In this document: one piece after another, positions 9,280-21,220 of the stretch | Layout: each line of letters opens with the position of its first letter | How positions within the stretch are numbered: the stretch's first letter is position 1 | NCBI GenBank assembly: GCA_025765595.1 | Contig: JAIVFH010000052.1 | Coordinates: forward strand, 27,501 to 91,500 | Direction of reading: 5' to 3' | DNA length: 64,000 nucleotides | From: Obelidium mucronatum | Lineage: Eukaryota; Chytridiomycota; Chytridiomycetes; Chytridiales; Chytriomycetaceae | The notes under the pieces: generated by a model | Told to the model about the DNA's origin: nothing | What the model saw: only the letters and a program-made list of their open reading frames with translations | Database searches by the model: none | Position numbers and translations under genes: made by a program

Positions 9280-12202
9280 CTATGTTACTGTTCTGTTTCT
9301 TTTCATTTCGACGATGCGTGTGAGCAACCAGCGCTTCAGCAACCAATTAACAATCTCCCACAGTGACACACAAATTCCAAACAAAGGCATAGTCCGTTCT
9401 GCAATAAACACCGCAATGACCAATATAAACAACACGGCTCCATTTTTGAACCAATAATCTGAATCAATTACACTGGTTCCCAGCTGACTTGCACACCATC
9501 CCGTTATGTACACAGCATTTTCGTACGTTGTTGTATCGTCAGTAACAGTGCTTGTAGTAGAAGCGTAATAATAGGTGTATTCTGTTACGTAGTATCCACC
9601 ATCACTCGATGTGTAGTATCTATAACGAGGTCGTGTGTACACTCGACCAGACGACTCTTCAACGTTTTGAGCATAGCAAACAAGGGCCAGGACAAGCATC
9701 ACAACGTTGTATAAGAACCAACTGAGAATTGTAATGTGCAAAACTATAACCAGCATCAAAACAACCAATCTACGTGGTCTGAGGGCTGCTCGAAATCGGA
9801 TCGTTCGACGTCGTTGAATGTTTCGTTCTGACTTGTAGAAACGTTTGCGTCCCATTACTTCCACGTCAATTTCCAGTCCTTCATCTTGACCAGGTGATAA
9901 TATATTTGTTGTTGTTGTACTGACATTTCGATTTGTGGTAGTTTCAGCAACAGGAACAAATGTGACGGATGAGTTGTTGTGAGCGTCAGGAACTACGCGA
10001 GTCTGCGACCCAGATTTTCGCTTGACCAGCAACTTAAGCCAAACCCAAATCAATTCAACCAAAAAACTTCCCCTTGTTTTTGCTGATTTCCGTGCCGTTT
10101 TATCACGCCAGTGTTTTTTGAGATTCCTTCGCTCTTGCTCCAAATCCCGGACTCGAATCGTCGCAACTTCATGCGTCAGGAACCTGACAACTCTCCAGTG
10201 CCCACAAATAATAGAAAAATACAATGGCATAGAGTCGTTCATGTCCATATCAACGCCACGTTCCCATGCGGCTCGTAGCAAGGCGGGACTCCCAACCTCA
10301 ACCAACACAGGAACAAGGAACGATTCCGCGTATTCCAGAAACGCAGCATGAGTCGCACAATGATGCGCACGCACAAGACCCTCCAAAATCAATTGAGTTC
10401 TCCCTCCATCTCGTATCGGGATCCCAAACGCCCGCTTCATCATGGCCATCCGCAATTTCGACATGAGAAGCCCACTTTCGATTTCATCTTCGGTTTCGTT
10501 TGCTGGGGAATACGTTTTGGCACCATTGTCAACAAGGATTTGGAGCGCTTTCGTGTCTTTGAGTTCTACGGCGAGTTCTAGGGCGCGGAGGCTTTTGTTT
10601 TCAGGTAGTGCTGCCCCCTTTTCGCATAGATGAAGCATGAGGCGATAGTTTTGTCGACGGACTGATTCCGCGAGCAATGTGCCTCGCAATAACCACTGTG
10701 AATCAGTTGTGTTTGATGGTGCTGCTGAATCGCTGTTTGAGCCTGTCGCCCCAACTTCAGTTAATAATTCGCCTTGTTGTTGCTGTTGTTGTTGATGCTG
10801 CTGCTCGTCTTCATGCTCTCTTCTAAGCCTCTTTTCTCGCGCCATTACATCAATCAATACCGTTAATAGATTTAAATGCCCAGTTTTCGCAGCGTATTTG
10901 ATGACAGGTTTGATGGAATGAACGGTCGCTCCTCCTGACACAGAGACCAAGGCCAAAACGCATTGAATCTGCCGTCTCTCCAAATCACAGGGAGTCAAAT
11001 ACTCGGCTGATTTTTCGCATGAATCAATCACTTTGTTCACGTTTTGTTGTTGTTGTTGTTGATGCTGTTGTGATTGTGACTCTGCCAATGATGGCTCAAC
11101 TCCAGTTTGGTGACCCCCATTCTCCATTTGCCTAGTAACAACAACAACAACCTTTTCAAAATGCTCAACACCCCCAATCTCACCTTTCTTCATTTCCAGA
11201 AACTCGACCCTACGTCTCCGTTCCCCACCACCACCACCGCCACCACCACCACCACCACCACCACCACTTCTTCCACTCCCACACAAACACCCCCAAAACA
11301 AACAAACTCCAAGCAAAACAGATAAATAAACCCATTTAAAGAACCCACCTACAAGCTGACTCCATTTCCAGCACTTTAACCAAACACGCGTCCATCGCTT
11401 CTTGACAGCATGTCGAAACCATTGCTTTGATTCTTGAATTTTGATTTGAGTTTGGAGTTTATAATAGGCTTCGCAGAATTGACATTGTCCACGGATTTCA
11501 ACTGGTGGGAGGAGAAGGTTGTGGGATCTCAAGGGTGGTGGTGATTGGTGTTGTGGTGGTGGTTGAAGAATTTTTGTTTGCGAGTCTGTGGCGGTGGTGG
11601 TGGTGGTGGTGGTGGTGGTGGGGTTACAGCTGCTTCTATTGCCCTTGGTGGCCGGGAATAATCGCTTCATTCGGGAAGATTCTTTTGATGCTTTTATAGA
11701 TAGAGTTGTAGAGATGATGGAGTTTCCACATGTGAAAAAACAGTGTTTGAGGGCTCCGCTGAAGGCGCGTTCTTGACCATATCTGTTCAAATCAAATCAA
11801 ATCAACTTGAATTGGTGTCACGACGGGGACTTTTTTTTTGGTTGTTTACCTTGACAAAAGATACCGGGCTTGTATCGTCAAGGCAGTTCTGGGACAGGTT
11901 GGGTCCAACGCAAAGATTGAAAAGACAGTCATTGCCATGGCTCTGTTCATCATTACAAGCTGTGTTGGATCAGATACGAATTGTAGAATCATGAGCCATA
12001 TTTCTATAGGTAGTTGTGGCTGTAGCTGTGATTGTGGTGGCTGCTGTTTTTGTATTGAGTTGGTGTTTTTATTGTCGGTGGACTCAAATGAGGACATGGT
12101 TTCAGAGGATGAACTTCGGGTATATTCGAGTACAAGTATGGTGTCATTGTCGCATTCGGCTGCTGATGAAGTACGCGTTGTGATGACAGGAACTTCTGCC
12201 AT
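9280..12202 (-). CDS. F-box-like/ankyrin multi-pass membrane protein, 951 aa
   Basis: Exons 12202-11850 and 11782-9280. Exon 1 is serine-rich and ends with an F-box-like segment (LPIEIWLMILQFVSDPTQLV). Exon 2 carries Thr, Gly and Gln homopolymers encoded by (CCA)n/(CAA)n runs, one early hydrophobic helix (WVYLSVLLGVCLFWGCLCG), degenerate ankyrin repeats (IKYAAKTGHLNLLTVLIDVM, ALELAVELKDTKALQILVDN, LYFSIICGHWRVVRFL) and a C-terminal membrane region with two or more helices (LVVLMLVIVLHITILSWFLY, ALVCYAQ, AVLFILVIAVFIAERTMPLF) separated by a Tyr/Thr-rich loop. A membrane-anchored adaptor role is inference. No family name can be given; related F-box-like starts occur at 6525 and 57602. Confidence 0.65.
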
Positions 12203-12526
12203 TCAAGTTTTTATTGTAAAATTGTCTGTATTCAGAAGGAAATTGAAGAAACTCTTTTTTTTACGAGAAGTTAATTGCAAGAACTTCTGAACGCTGATGG
12301 AGTCTTTCGGTTGTACTGGCGATTGGATGCATGTATGTGTTCAGTGGCCGCCTTTGCGGCAGCGGCATTAGATGCACAGTTTTCCAAGTCTCGATCCAGC
12401 AATGGAATGCATCAATCTGTAAATCGTAAACCGCATCTCATATCGTTCCAAGTTTTCAAAGATTGGAAGATGATCTGTCCCGGCGACTTTATTCAGCAAA
12501 CAAAGACAAAAAAGAAAACAAAAATA
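12203..12526. other. Intergenic, divergent promoter region (324 bp)
   Basis: It separates the ankyrin membrane gene (minus) from ELMO (plus). The end is A-rich just before the ELMO ATG. Short open frames are present but have no recognisable content. I see no RNA gene or repeat. Confidence 0.45.
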
Positions 12527-15444
12527 ATGTCGACGGTCGTCCGCGTCGCCTTCGAGCCGAGCGACAGCCAGAACTCGACGGTCGTCGAGCTGCCGCTGGA
12601 CGTCGCCACGCCGCTGCCGCAGCTGCTCGCCGCCGTGGCCGCGCGCTTCGGCGACGAGTCGCGCCAGCCGGGCAAGTACGTGTTCCGCGTCGACGGCGCC
12701 GTGGTGCGCGACAATGCGGTGAGTGAGTGAGTGTGTGTGTGTGTGTGTGCGCGGCTGATCCGGCTTTTCTGCTGCGGCGTGCCAGGGCCTGGTTGCGGCG
12801 CTCAGAGGTGGGTGGTGTGCGTGAAGGTGCGGCGAAGCGGTCTCACCGAAGAATACAGAAACTGCCCCGCTGACCCTCGGTCTGACTCTCGGTCTCTCGC
12901 CGAAATACACTTGCGCAAAGATCCTGCAGGACATGCTGGGCTCCGATGAGGCCGTTGCCCGGACTGCCCTATTCAATCTCCAAAAACAAATCAAGGTTTT
13001 GCATTCGTCCCTCTCTACTCCCTACACCATCCTGCAGCATCTAATCCCTGTTGATCCTGTTTCCAGGATCTCGATTTCTTTGCCGAGTTCATGATCAAGA
13101 ACGGTGTGTACAAGCTGCAGGAAATCATTACAATGACAAAGGACACTGCCTTGTCATATGCCCTAACGTCCCTTCAGAATCTATTGGAAGCTCACAATTA
13201 CGAAACGGATGCCTTCACTTCCGCATTCATCAATAACCTGCTGACCATCGTCCAAAAAGAGTCTCTCATCAGTGTATGCCGCCCTGCAACCTCAATCATC
13301 ATCAAACTGCTCTCTGCAGATCCGAGTGCAACCACAGACTCAATATCCTCATCACACCAAACAAAAATCTTCAACTGGATCGACTCATACATTGCCACAC
13401 AGCCGTCATTCATTCCCACACTAATCTCAAGACTCTCTCTGAAAGACTACACCCTTCAAATCACTTCCATGGGCCTCATCAACTCTCTCCTCCATAAATC
13501 TCTGGAAACAGTTTCTTCAGCCACATTGTCGAATATTTTCTCTGCGCTCGAATACCACGACATTCGAAGTACTCTTGTCATGCTTTCCCAACTTCAACCC
13601 GAATCGCATCATGTGCTACAAGATGACGATACAAGGGCTTTCATGGAAGAACTAAAGAAGTTGGTTGTCGACTTTCAAAGACTGTTGGTGAAGGAATGGA
13701 ACCGGCGGAAACGGATGCCCGTCAATGTTGCAGCCGGATCTGACCATGAACGGGTGTTGATTGATGTATGGCAGCTGGCCAATTTTGAGCTTCTGGATAC
13801 CTCTGTTCCTGGAGTTTCTTATAAATGGAAAAGGCTGGGTTTTGAGGTATTTACCCCTTCTTCTTTTTTTTTTAAAAAAAAAAAAGAATTAATAGCAATT
13901 TATGCAGATGGAGATACCCAACAAAGAGCTCACACGTGTTGGAGTATTCGGTCTTGAAATGATGCACTCGTTTGTAACACATCACGCTGACTACTTTTCT
14001 CGATTCATGTACGATCAAAGCGTCAAGGCGGTTGAAAGACGGTGCCCTTTTGGAAGAGCATGTATTGAAGTTCTTGAAATCTTATCAGACTACTGGGAAA
14101 TTAGTACTGGATGTTCGTATTTTTTGGGCCTAATTTTTTTTTTCTTCCTTTTTTTTTTTTTTGGTTCTAAAAATTTTTTCCATTCAAAATTTTTTTATTA
14201 GACACAACCACAACATCCGTTCAACCACTATTATTAGAATTCGAACGAGTTTATAGCATCGCTTTGCGTCTCTACTTTCGACTATGGCTTGAAATGGAAG
14301 CGCAAAACACGGGCGATGATGTCAATCGAGTGGGTGCAACGGTTCGATCGCATTTCAAATATTGCACGTTTACGATTCCAGTTGTTGATCAACAAGGGTT
14401 CACAAGTTTCGAGCGGGAGATGCTTTCGGCGGCGTATAGTATAATTCGGGAGAGGCAGCTGAAGGAGTTGAATAACGATGAAGCCTTGTTGATGAGACAG
14501 CCTTTCAGGTGCGTGTGTGTTTTTGTTTTTTTGTTGGAAACTTGTTTGAACCATTTTTTTTTGATATGCAACACAAAAAAAACAGAAAATTACGGGAAAA
14601 GCTATATGAATCGAATTATGAATTCATCAAGGAGCAACGAATTGGTTGCTTAATAGCGGGAGCGTGGTTCCCAGTAATCAAGGATAAGGGCCGAGTGAAG
14701 GGGGTGGTTCGATTTTATCGGTTGAACCCGAACCGACAGTTCCTGCATTATGGAGAGTTTCGGGAACCTGGATCTGCTCCTGCTTTAGCCCTGTTGCCCC
14801 AAAAGAGTATGTTGTTTTCTCCTTTTTTTTTGGTTTAACCTGCCTGGGTCAACTAAAAACACATGCGCAACACGATAGTTGAAGTCTCTCATATCACGGA
14901 AGTCTTGACAGGACTAACATCACCCATCTTCAAGGATCGTAAGCGAAGCGCCAACGCCCAAGAAAACCCATCCCTCAGCTTCTCCATCGCCACCTCTTAC
15001 CGCCCTGAAACCCATTCCTCTACAACCAACAACAACATCTACAACAACAACACCTCCAACAGCAATAACACATCCACATCACTCGCCGACTTTATTTGCT
15101 CCACCACTACGCAATTCTCAGAATGGGTCGACGGCTTCAACATGCTTCTCGACCGAAACATTTGCACACAAGAAACAGCAGCCCTCATTCTCCAACTGAC
15201 TGAAAACGAATTAAAACTGAGTTTATTAAGCGTGACTGGAAACGCGTTGGAGATCCCAGCAGGCGGCGGGGATCTGCCAGAGTTGCCGGACCTGCCGCCC
15301 ATGGGGCCGAGTGACTTTTACTATGACGCTGAAGGGGGCGGGTTGCAGGAAGGGATTAGTGGGTTGCAGAGTTTGATGATGGAGTTGTCGGAGTTGAAGG
15401 TGAAGGAGCTTTTAGAGGTGTATGATTCGGAGGATGAGAATTGA
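12527..15444 (+). CDS. ELMO: ELMO/CED-12 family engulfment and motility protein
   Basis: ELMO proteins partner DOCK-type exchange factors to activate Rac at the plasma membrane. Seven exons: 12527-12718, 12852-12995, 13067-13846, 13908-14112, 14202-14508, 14586-14806, 14879-15444; 804 aa. The N-terminus is a Ras-binding/ubiquitin-like segment (PGKYVFRVDGAVVRDNA); an armadillo-like region follows (ALFNLQKQIKDLDFFAEFMI). The ELMO core includes YKWKRLGFEMEIPNKELTRV and GVFGLEMMHSFV, then DYWEISTGYTTTT with FERVYS. A PH-like region (GCLIAGAWFPVIKDKGRVKG, VVRFYRLNPNRQFLHYGEF) precedes a disordered tail. The first exon is unusually GC-rich, and intron 1 opens with a (GTGA)/(TG) run. In fungi, ELMO fits species with crawling or amoeboid cells, which is consistent with a chytrid. 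Confidence 0.88.
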
Positions 15445-15754
15445 ACTTTGCTCTCTCAGATGTGTGTGTGTTTTTTTTTTTTTTTTTTAAATATATGTAT
15501 TTGACTTTTTTTATATCATTTGAGAAGCTTGGCGAATGGGAGATTTTATTGGTTGACTTATTTTTTTTTTGTTTTTTTGAGGACTACATCCATGCGCTGA
15601 TCGAAAAGAATACACAAGCTATAGCATAAGTACCGAACACAAGGGGGAAAAAAAAGGAGAACGGAAAATAAAGATAAAAAAAAATAAAAAAAAAGGTCTC
15701 CTCCTCTTGAAAGAAATATAAAAAACCAACCCATCATCATCATCAATAGCACTT
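15445..15754. other. Intergenic between convergent genes (310 bp)
   Basis: This is the shared 3' region of ELMO and the minus-strand GST-hemerythrin gene. It is dominated by long T runs on the left and A runs on the right, and should contain both polyadenylation regions. Nothing gene-like is seen. Confidence 0.5.
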
Positions 15755-17568
15755 TCAAAGAGCCAAAGCTGGGAGACGGAATGTCAAATCATTCCAGTCA
15801 GCCAACGCCAACTTCTTGGACACCAAAATCTTGACATCCATCCAGTTGGAAGCACCAATCGTCTTTTCCAAGTTGTGCAAGTACTGCATTCTGTCTTCTG
15901 GAGCGAGACCGTCCAAGATGAAGGGAAGCATCTCATCATTGATACTCTTGAACTCCCTGTGAATCTGAGCCACAAGCTCACCCTCCTTTTCAGCATCCAA
16001 CGTTTGAGCAATAGGAGCAATATCAAGCTCTTCAGAATGCATGTGGATCTTGGATTCAATCGCAACGTCTCTCAACTTGTTCAAGAGCCCCTTGAAATCA
16101 TCCGAACGACCAAACTTGTTCTCCCCCTTCACAATTCTCTCCAACGCAGAAACAAAAAGTGGCTCAAACGAATCCAAAGTCGCCTCCAACTCAACATGCT
16201 CCTTCACAGGACGCGCAGTAGCCCCTGGTTTCATGGAATCAAAAACAGGGTACAACAAGTGGTCCTCAAAGTGACTGTGTTTACGCACAAGCGTCACAAG
16301 GCTCTTGAACCGTTTCTGCAAGGCAACCGCTGTAACAGCGGGGTCCTCGACAAACCCGTGGCTCAAATTCGTGGCCTCGGAAATGCACTTGTCGAATTGA
16401 GCGCGGATCGCAGTGTGTTGGAGTTTCCCGATTGAGATTGGTTTCGCCTTTGGGATCGCCGAGACAAAGAATTTCTTCATTTCTTGGAATGGGTAGGCGA
16501 CGCTGGAGACGGCTGGGGTCTCGTTCAAGGTTTCAATGTATTCTTGGAGCTTCACGTCGCCAAAGTAGTCGAGGCCACGGAAATACGTGACCAGTTGGAG
16601 GCGTTGCAAGATTGGCGCCAACACGAGATCCGCGATGGAGAACTCGGTGCCGAGAAAGTAGGCTCCCTCACGTTTGTGCAGTTGGTCCACAATCTTGTCA
16701 ATGATGGCTTTGAGCTTTGGGCGGAATTCGGCTTGGACATCTGGGTTCGTGCCCATCAGAACCTTGTTGAAAGCTGGAAAGAGTTGCTGGCGGATCGTGG
16801 TGGCCCATTCTTTTGCTTCCGCCTTGATGCCGGCAGGGTACAAGGTTGGGGTTGAGAATTCTTGTTCCAAACGCTCGATGATTCCAACTGAGCTGTTTGA
16901 AAAAGAACCGTCCGGGAACTGAAGAACTGTTGGGAGAGACAATAGAACGTTAGTTTCAAAAAACCAATTTAGCGTGGGGTTTAGCTTGTATCAAAAGATT
17001 ACACACCAGGAACTGAATTGTCTGGAGAGGCTTCGCTCCACCAGGAAGGAAGAGCTTGGTTGGGCAAAAGACGAGTAAAGTTGACATCTGCTCCTTTGAA
17101 GGCAAGCGCAATGCGGACTTGCTGGGTGAAGGGACAAAACCCTCTCGAGTACAAATTGTACTTGCCAACTGGTGCTGCGCTCACCTGGGGAGCAGCAGCA
17201 ACCGGAGCGACTGTAGATGCAGTTGCAGTTTCTGTTACCGTGGCTGCTACATCGGCGACAGGAGAAGGTTCCGCAGCTGCTGGGACAACTGGCGCTGCAG
17301 TATCCAGAGGAGTGGTCTGGGGAGCAGCAACAGCCGGAACAACTGCGGATTCAGCAGTTGCGACTCCTGATGCAACGGCTGCAGAAGGCTTCGTAGCTGC
17401 TGGAGCAGCGGAAAGTGGTTCAGTTGCAGTTGTGGTCTCAACTGTCTCTGGGATCGTGACGGCGCCAAAATCTGCAATTGATTGTCTCTTGAGCTTAGAG
17501 AATGTTGCCTTGCTCTTGAGCTTCAAGTTGTCGACTGAAGTCTTGATCTTCAATTTGAGAGCCTGCAT
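15755..17568 (-). CDS. GST-omega/DHAR-like + hemerythrin fusion protein
   Basis: Exons 17568-17007 and 16926-15755; 577 aa. A basic N-terminus (MQALKLKIKTSVDNLKLKSK) is followed by a roughly 110-residue Ala/Pro/Val-rich linker. The thioredoxin-fold domain has the cysteine active site of omega GSTs and dehydroascorbate reductases (LYSRGFCPFTQQVRIALAF) and the cis-proline region (VPGVLQFPDGSFSNSS). The GST C-domain (YFLGTEFSIADLVLAPILQR) leads into an HHE hemerythrin-like bundle with ligand candidates LQHTAI, KHSHFEDHLLYP, EHVELE and IHMHSEELDIAP. The start at 17568 was chosen because upstream in-frame sequence is not compositionally coding. Likely role: redox protection with an Fe/O2-binding module, inferred from the domains. 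The paralogue on the plus strand at 7557 has lost the cysteine. Confidence 0.83.
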
Positions 17569-17892
17569 ATTGATTGTCCTTGGCAGAATAAAAATAGATG
17601 TGTTGGAAAAGATACAAGAATTGCTGCGCTTTTTTCTAAGGGTCACAATTTATAATGCTTAGTTCATTGTTCATTGGTGTGCTATGGAGTACTGATGTAG
17701 AAATCGCCAACCCCTTTCCTTTCCCACTTCTTCCATTTGTTTCATAGTAATTCCCACCCCTGGAAGCACGCCCCAATACTCGAAACAACGTGGAGTTTCA
17801 AGGTTGAACTTGATTTGGCGGGAAGGCGTGTATCATTTTGGGAGGGGTCTTTTTTTGGAATTACCTTTTTTTTCCCTTCCGAAACAGCAAAA
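17569..17892. other. Intergenic, divergent promoter region (324 bp)
   Basis: It lies between the GST-hemerythrin gene (minus) and a calmodulin-like gene (plus). There is a pyrimidine-rich block (T8, then CCCTTCC) directly before the plus-strand ATG. No further structure is recognised. Confidence 0.45.
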
Positions 17893-18592
17893 ATGGCCAG
17901 CCAATTGACTCAAGAACAAGGTGTGTAGCCCGATCCAGTCCCCCTTGCCGCTCCCTGGCACCTACTATGCATTCCGGTCTTTTTTGCCGGGCATGGGCGG
18001 GGACGCCGGGCATAGAGAGCGCTGGGACTTGACTCTTTTGACCATTTCCATGAATTCATATCTAACTGCCTGCCTCAACAGTTGAAGAATTCACTGCCGC
18101 CTTCAAGGCCTTTGACCGTGACAACGACAACAACATCAACAGCGCTGACCTTGTTGCTACCCTCAAGTCTCTTGGTATTACTCTCACCTCCAACGAGGTG
18201 ACTGCCTGGCTCAACGAAGCCGACTCCACTGGAAAGGGAGTCGTTTCTTTCACTGCTTTCATGGCCTTGGCTGGACGCAACTTCCGTGACATCATTGCCG
18301 AAGAGGAAATGAAGGAAGCCTTCAAGATCTTTGACAAGAACGGTGACGGTTTCATTACCAACGATGAGCTCAAGGCTACTTTGGCTGCTCAAGGAGACAA
18401 CCTTAGCGATGAAGAAGTCTCTGAGATTATCAAGGAAATGGATGTCGACGGTGATGGCAAATTGGTAAAGTCCCACTTTATGAAAATTTTTGATTTATTC
18501 CTGGCCTGACGTTTTTTTTTTTATTCTTTATTTGTTTGCCTATGTAGAACTACGAAGAGTTTGCCAAGATGATGACACCACCAAAACACTAA
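17893..18592 (+). CDS. Calmodulin-like EF-hand protein, 151 aa
   Basis: Exons 17893-17920, 18082-18464, 18548-18592. Four EF-hand units are arranged as in calmodulin. Loop 3 (DKNGDGFITNDE) and loop 4 (DVDGDGKLNYEE) are canonical. Loop 1 (DRDNDNNINSAD) lacks the central glycine and ends in Asp instead of Glu. Loop 2 (EADSTGKGVVSF) has lost most ligands and probably does not bind Ca2+. The central linker is intact. The first exon is only 28 nt and its intron is 161 nt, long for this genome. The gene sits 206 bp upstream of, and in tandem with, a more conventional calmodulin. A light-chain-like or regulatory role is possible but cannot be assigned. Confidence 0.87.
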
Positions 18593-18754
18593 ATTGCGAA
18601 TCTAATTTAAGCATTTATTGTTTGTCTTTTTTTTTTTTGTTTTTGGGGAAAGGCGGTTGATGGTTTTCTTTTGGGACGGCAGTGGGTTTCACAAAATACA
18701 GTTTTATGGGTTAATTTTATCTGCGCTCCTTGTTATTCTTCCCGTAATAATATT

Positions 18755-18769
18755 TAATTACCGGGTATA
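18755..18769 (+). promoter_or_regulatory. Promoter motif TAATTACCGGGTATA, copy 1
   Basis: The 15-mer lies 29 bp upstream of the calmodulin start codon. An identical 15-mer occurs in the HMGS/CYP51 promoter at 21548. The CGGGTA core resembles Reb1-type sites (TTACCCG). Function is inferred only from position and repetition. Confidence 0.3.
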
Positions 18770-18798
18770 ATCAAAATCAAAAGTGTTGCAAAACGACC

Positions 18799-19374
18799 AT
18801 GGCAGACACTTTCACCGAGCAACAGATTCTTGAATTCAAGGAAGCATTTGGACTCTTTGACAAGAACAACGATGGAACAATCACAGTCGATGAACTTGGT
18901 GCCGTAATGAGGTCGCTGGGACAGCAACCTACTGAGGAAGAGCTCAAGGATCTCATGAGCGAAGTCGACGAAGACCAAAACGGATCAATTGACTTCACTG
19001 AGTTCCTTGGCTTGATGGCTCGCAAGTTGCATGATGCGGATGCAGAGGATGAGCTCAAGTCCGCTTTCAAGGTCTTTGATAAGGACGGCAATGGTTAGTG
19101 CTCCCTTGTTTTATATTTCAAAACTCCCTACAACCTTCCCCGGAGTCGATCGTCTTGTATTAAGCTGCATGCACAATATGCTATTGGCGGTTGCGTCATT
19201 TATGCTAACCACCCAAAAACAGGGTTCATCTGTGCTGATGAGTTGCGCAGCGTTATGGCCAATTTGGGAGAAAAGCTTACCGAAGCTGAAATCGAAGCTA
19301 TGATCCGTGAGAACGACAAGGATGGAGACGGACGGATTGATATGGTTGAGTTCTTGGCGATGATGGCCAAATAA
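18799..19374 (+). CDS. CMD1: Calmodulin
   Basis: Exons 18799-19093 and 19223-19374; 148 aa, the usual calmodulin length. All four EF loops keep ligand residues: [36 protein letters not shown] (across the 129-nt intron) and [12 protein letters not shown]. The start ([20 protein letters not shown]) and the end (FLAMMAK) match the family. It is more divergent than calmodulins of most fungi and animals, for example [17 protein letters not shown] in place of the nearly invariant second-hand sequence, so a close paralogue of the true calmodulin cannot be excluded. Calmodulin is the general Ca2+ sensor for kinases, phosphatases and the flagellar/spindle machinery. The intron splits the third EF loop at Gly. 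Confidence 0.88.
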
Positions 19375-19597
19375 CCGCTCTACATACATACTGTAGCACT
19401 ACAAGTATCATTCAATCAAATATTCCCTTAGTTTACAAAAGAGCTATTATTGTTATAAAGTATCCGTTTTTGCAGTACTCAATCTATTCCAATCCTTCGA
19501 ACAACAAATTTTACGAAAACATAATTTTATTTTACGTGATATATTCAGAGCGGTATTGCAAAAAAAGAAACTAACAAACGAATGTGGTGAAAGAAAT

Positions 19598-21220
19598 CTA
19601 CTCAGCCCGTGCATATTTACGACGGAACATACCGTCAACATCCACCAAGTACCATGTTCCTGGGAACATATCTTTGCTAGAGCTAACTGGGGTGTATTCT
19701 TTGGCGTTATGGCTGGCTTGTCTGAGGGCCATAATCTCATCATACACCTTAGGCTCAATCTTTGTACGAGCAGCAAGACGCTCAGAGACACGAAGTGCGG
19801 CGCTGATACGGTTCAAAGCAGCAACTGCAACATCGCCAGTCTGAACAGTAAGTGAGAACATGGAGCTGGAAAGACCCGAACCATATGAAAAGAGAACAAC
19901 ACGCTTGCCAACAAGAGCTTCGGGAGAAGTTTCACTTAACAGGGAGCAAAGACCAGAGTAAAGTGAACCACAGTACATGTTTCCACAGTTTCGGGAAGCG
20001 AGAAGTCCAGGGTCCACCTTGGCCTTTTGCTCAGCCTTGACAATGTCCATGAAAGCCTTTTCAACGTTCTTGTCAACGTAAGTTGATTCCCGAGTCAGGT
20101 TGGGGTGTTCCTTGATGGCATCTGGGACAGCAAAAGTGGCTGTGTTTCGGAGGTAGTCGTTGAAAGCGAGGCGTCCAAAAGACTTTTGAACAAGCTTGGA
20201 GTATGGGCAGTGGAAAAGGTAGTAGTCACCGACACTCATGCTGGCTTGAACTCCCTCGGCTTTGTTGACACGGTCCAAGTAACCTTCATAACACTTGTCA
20301 ATGGCCTTAATGTAGCACATGTTGGAAAGTGGACCATCAACCTCTGGGTATTCAGAGTGGAGGTCTGGCTTGTAGAAGTCCCAGGCGTGGTCCATGAAGG
20401 TGGAACGCAATCCACGGTCAAAGACAAGTGGGGCGTTGCGGCCAAGGAGAATGGCAATAGCTCCGGCACCACCAGTTGGACGGGCACCTCCACTCTTGTA
20501 CACGGCAATGTCGGCGGCAACCACAATGGCCCACTCCTTTCCTTCTTCGACATATCCAGATTCGAGCTAAAACTTGAAATTAATTATCTTGATAAGAGAC
20601 CGTAATCGAAAAAAATTTACCCAGTTGACAGCAGCAAACAAGGCGTTAGTTCCACCGTAACAAGCATTCTTGCAATCGATTCCTTCAATGTTGTGGTTTC
20701 CAGAAGCAGAAAACAGCTGCATCAAAACAGACTTGACTGATTTTGATTTGTCAATGATCGTTTCAGTTCCAACTTCCAAGAATCCAATAGTGGCAGGGTC
20801 AATCTGGTACTTGTCAAGAAGGTTGTTGACAGCTAAAGGTACAACCGGTCAGACTCTCAGACTCTAAACGAGCCGAAAGCAACTGGGTTAAACTCACCAG
20901 TCAAGCAAATGGAGTTGATATCTTCACGATCATCACAGACAGACATGTTCAATTGTCCAAGACCAATAGTGTACTTTCCAGCAGAAGCTCCATCGAATTG
21001 CTCTATTTGTGATTTGATATTAGTTTTCGAGAGCATCGTCGTGTTTGTTTCCTTTTGACTCACCAAGTTCTGTCTGGTTCACGAACTACGAATGAGAAAT
21101 GATTTTCGAAACGTTAGTTTAAATGAAGATAAGGAATCAAACAGTTTGGCTCACCTTCTTGGGAATGTAGATTTCGGCAGCGTGGATACCGACGTTGAAT
21201 GGGTTCTGTTGTTGGCTCAT
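19598..21220 (-). CDS. HMGS: Hydroxymethylglutaryl-CoA synthase
   Basis: Condenses acetyl-CoA with acetoacetyl-CoA to HMG-CoA, the step before HMG-CoA reductase in the mevalonate/ergosterol pathway. Five exons: 21220-21155, 21085-21064, 21002-20898, 20832-20621, 20566-19598; 457 aa, normal for eukaryotic cytosolic enzymes. The start [20 protein letters not shown] is family-like. Catalytic residues: Glu in [11 protein letters not shown] (about residue 84), Cys in [13 protein letters not shown] (about 122) and the His in [17 protein letters not shown]-terminal [13 protein letters not shown] and [12 protein letters not shown] are also conserved. Exon 2 is a 22-nt microexon encoding FVNQTEL. No mitochondrial presequence is visible. 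Divergently transcribed from CYP51, another sterol gene. Confidence 0.96.

Noticed and set aside
12368..12994. Long minus-strand open frame opposite ELMO exons 1-2
   Set aside because: It is a GC-rich antisense shadow; the plus strand has ELMO motifs and proper splice sites.
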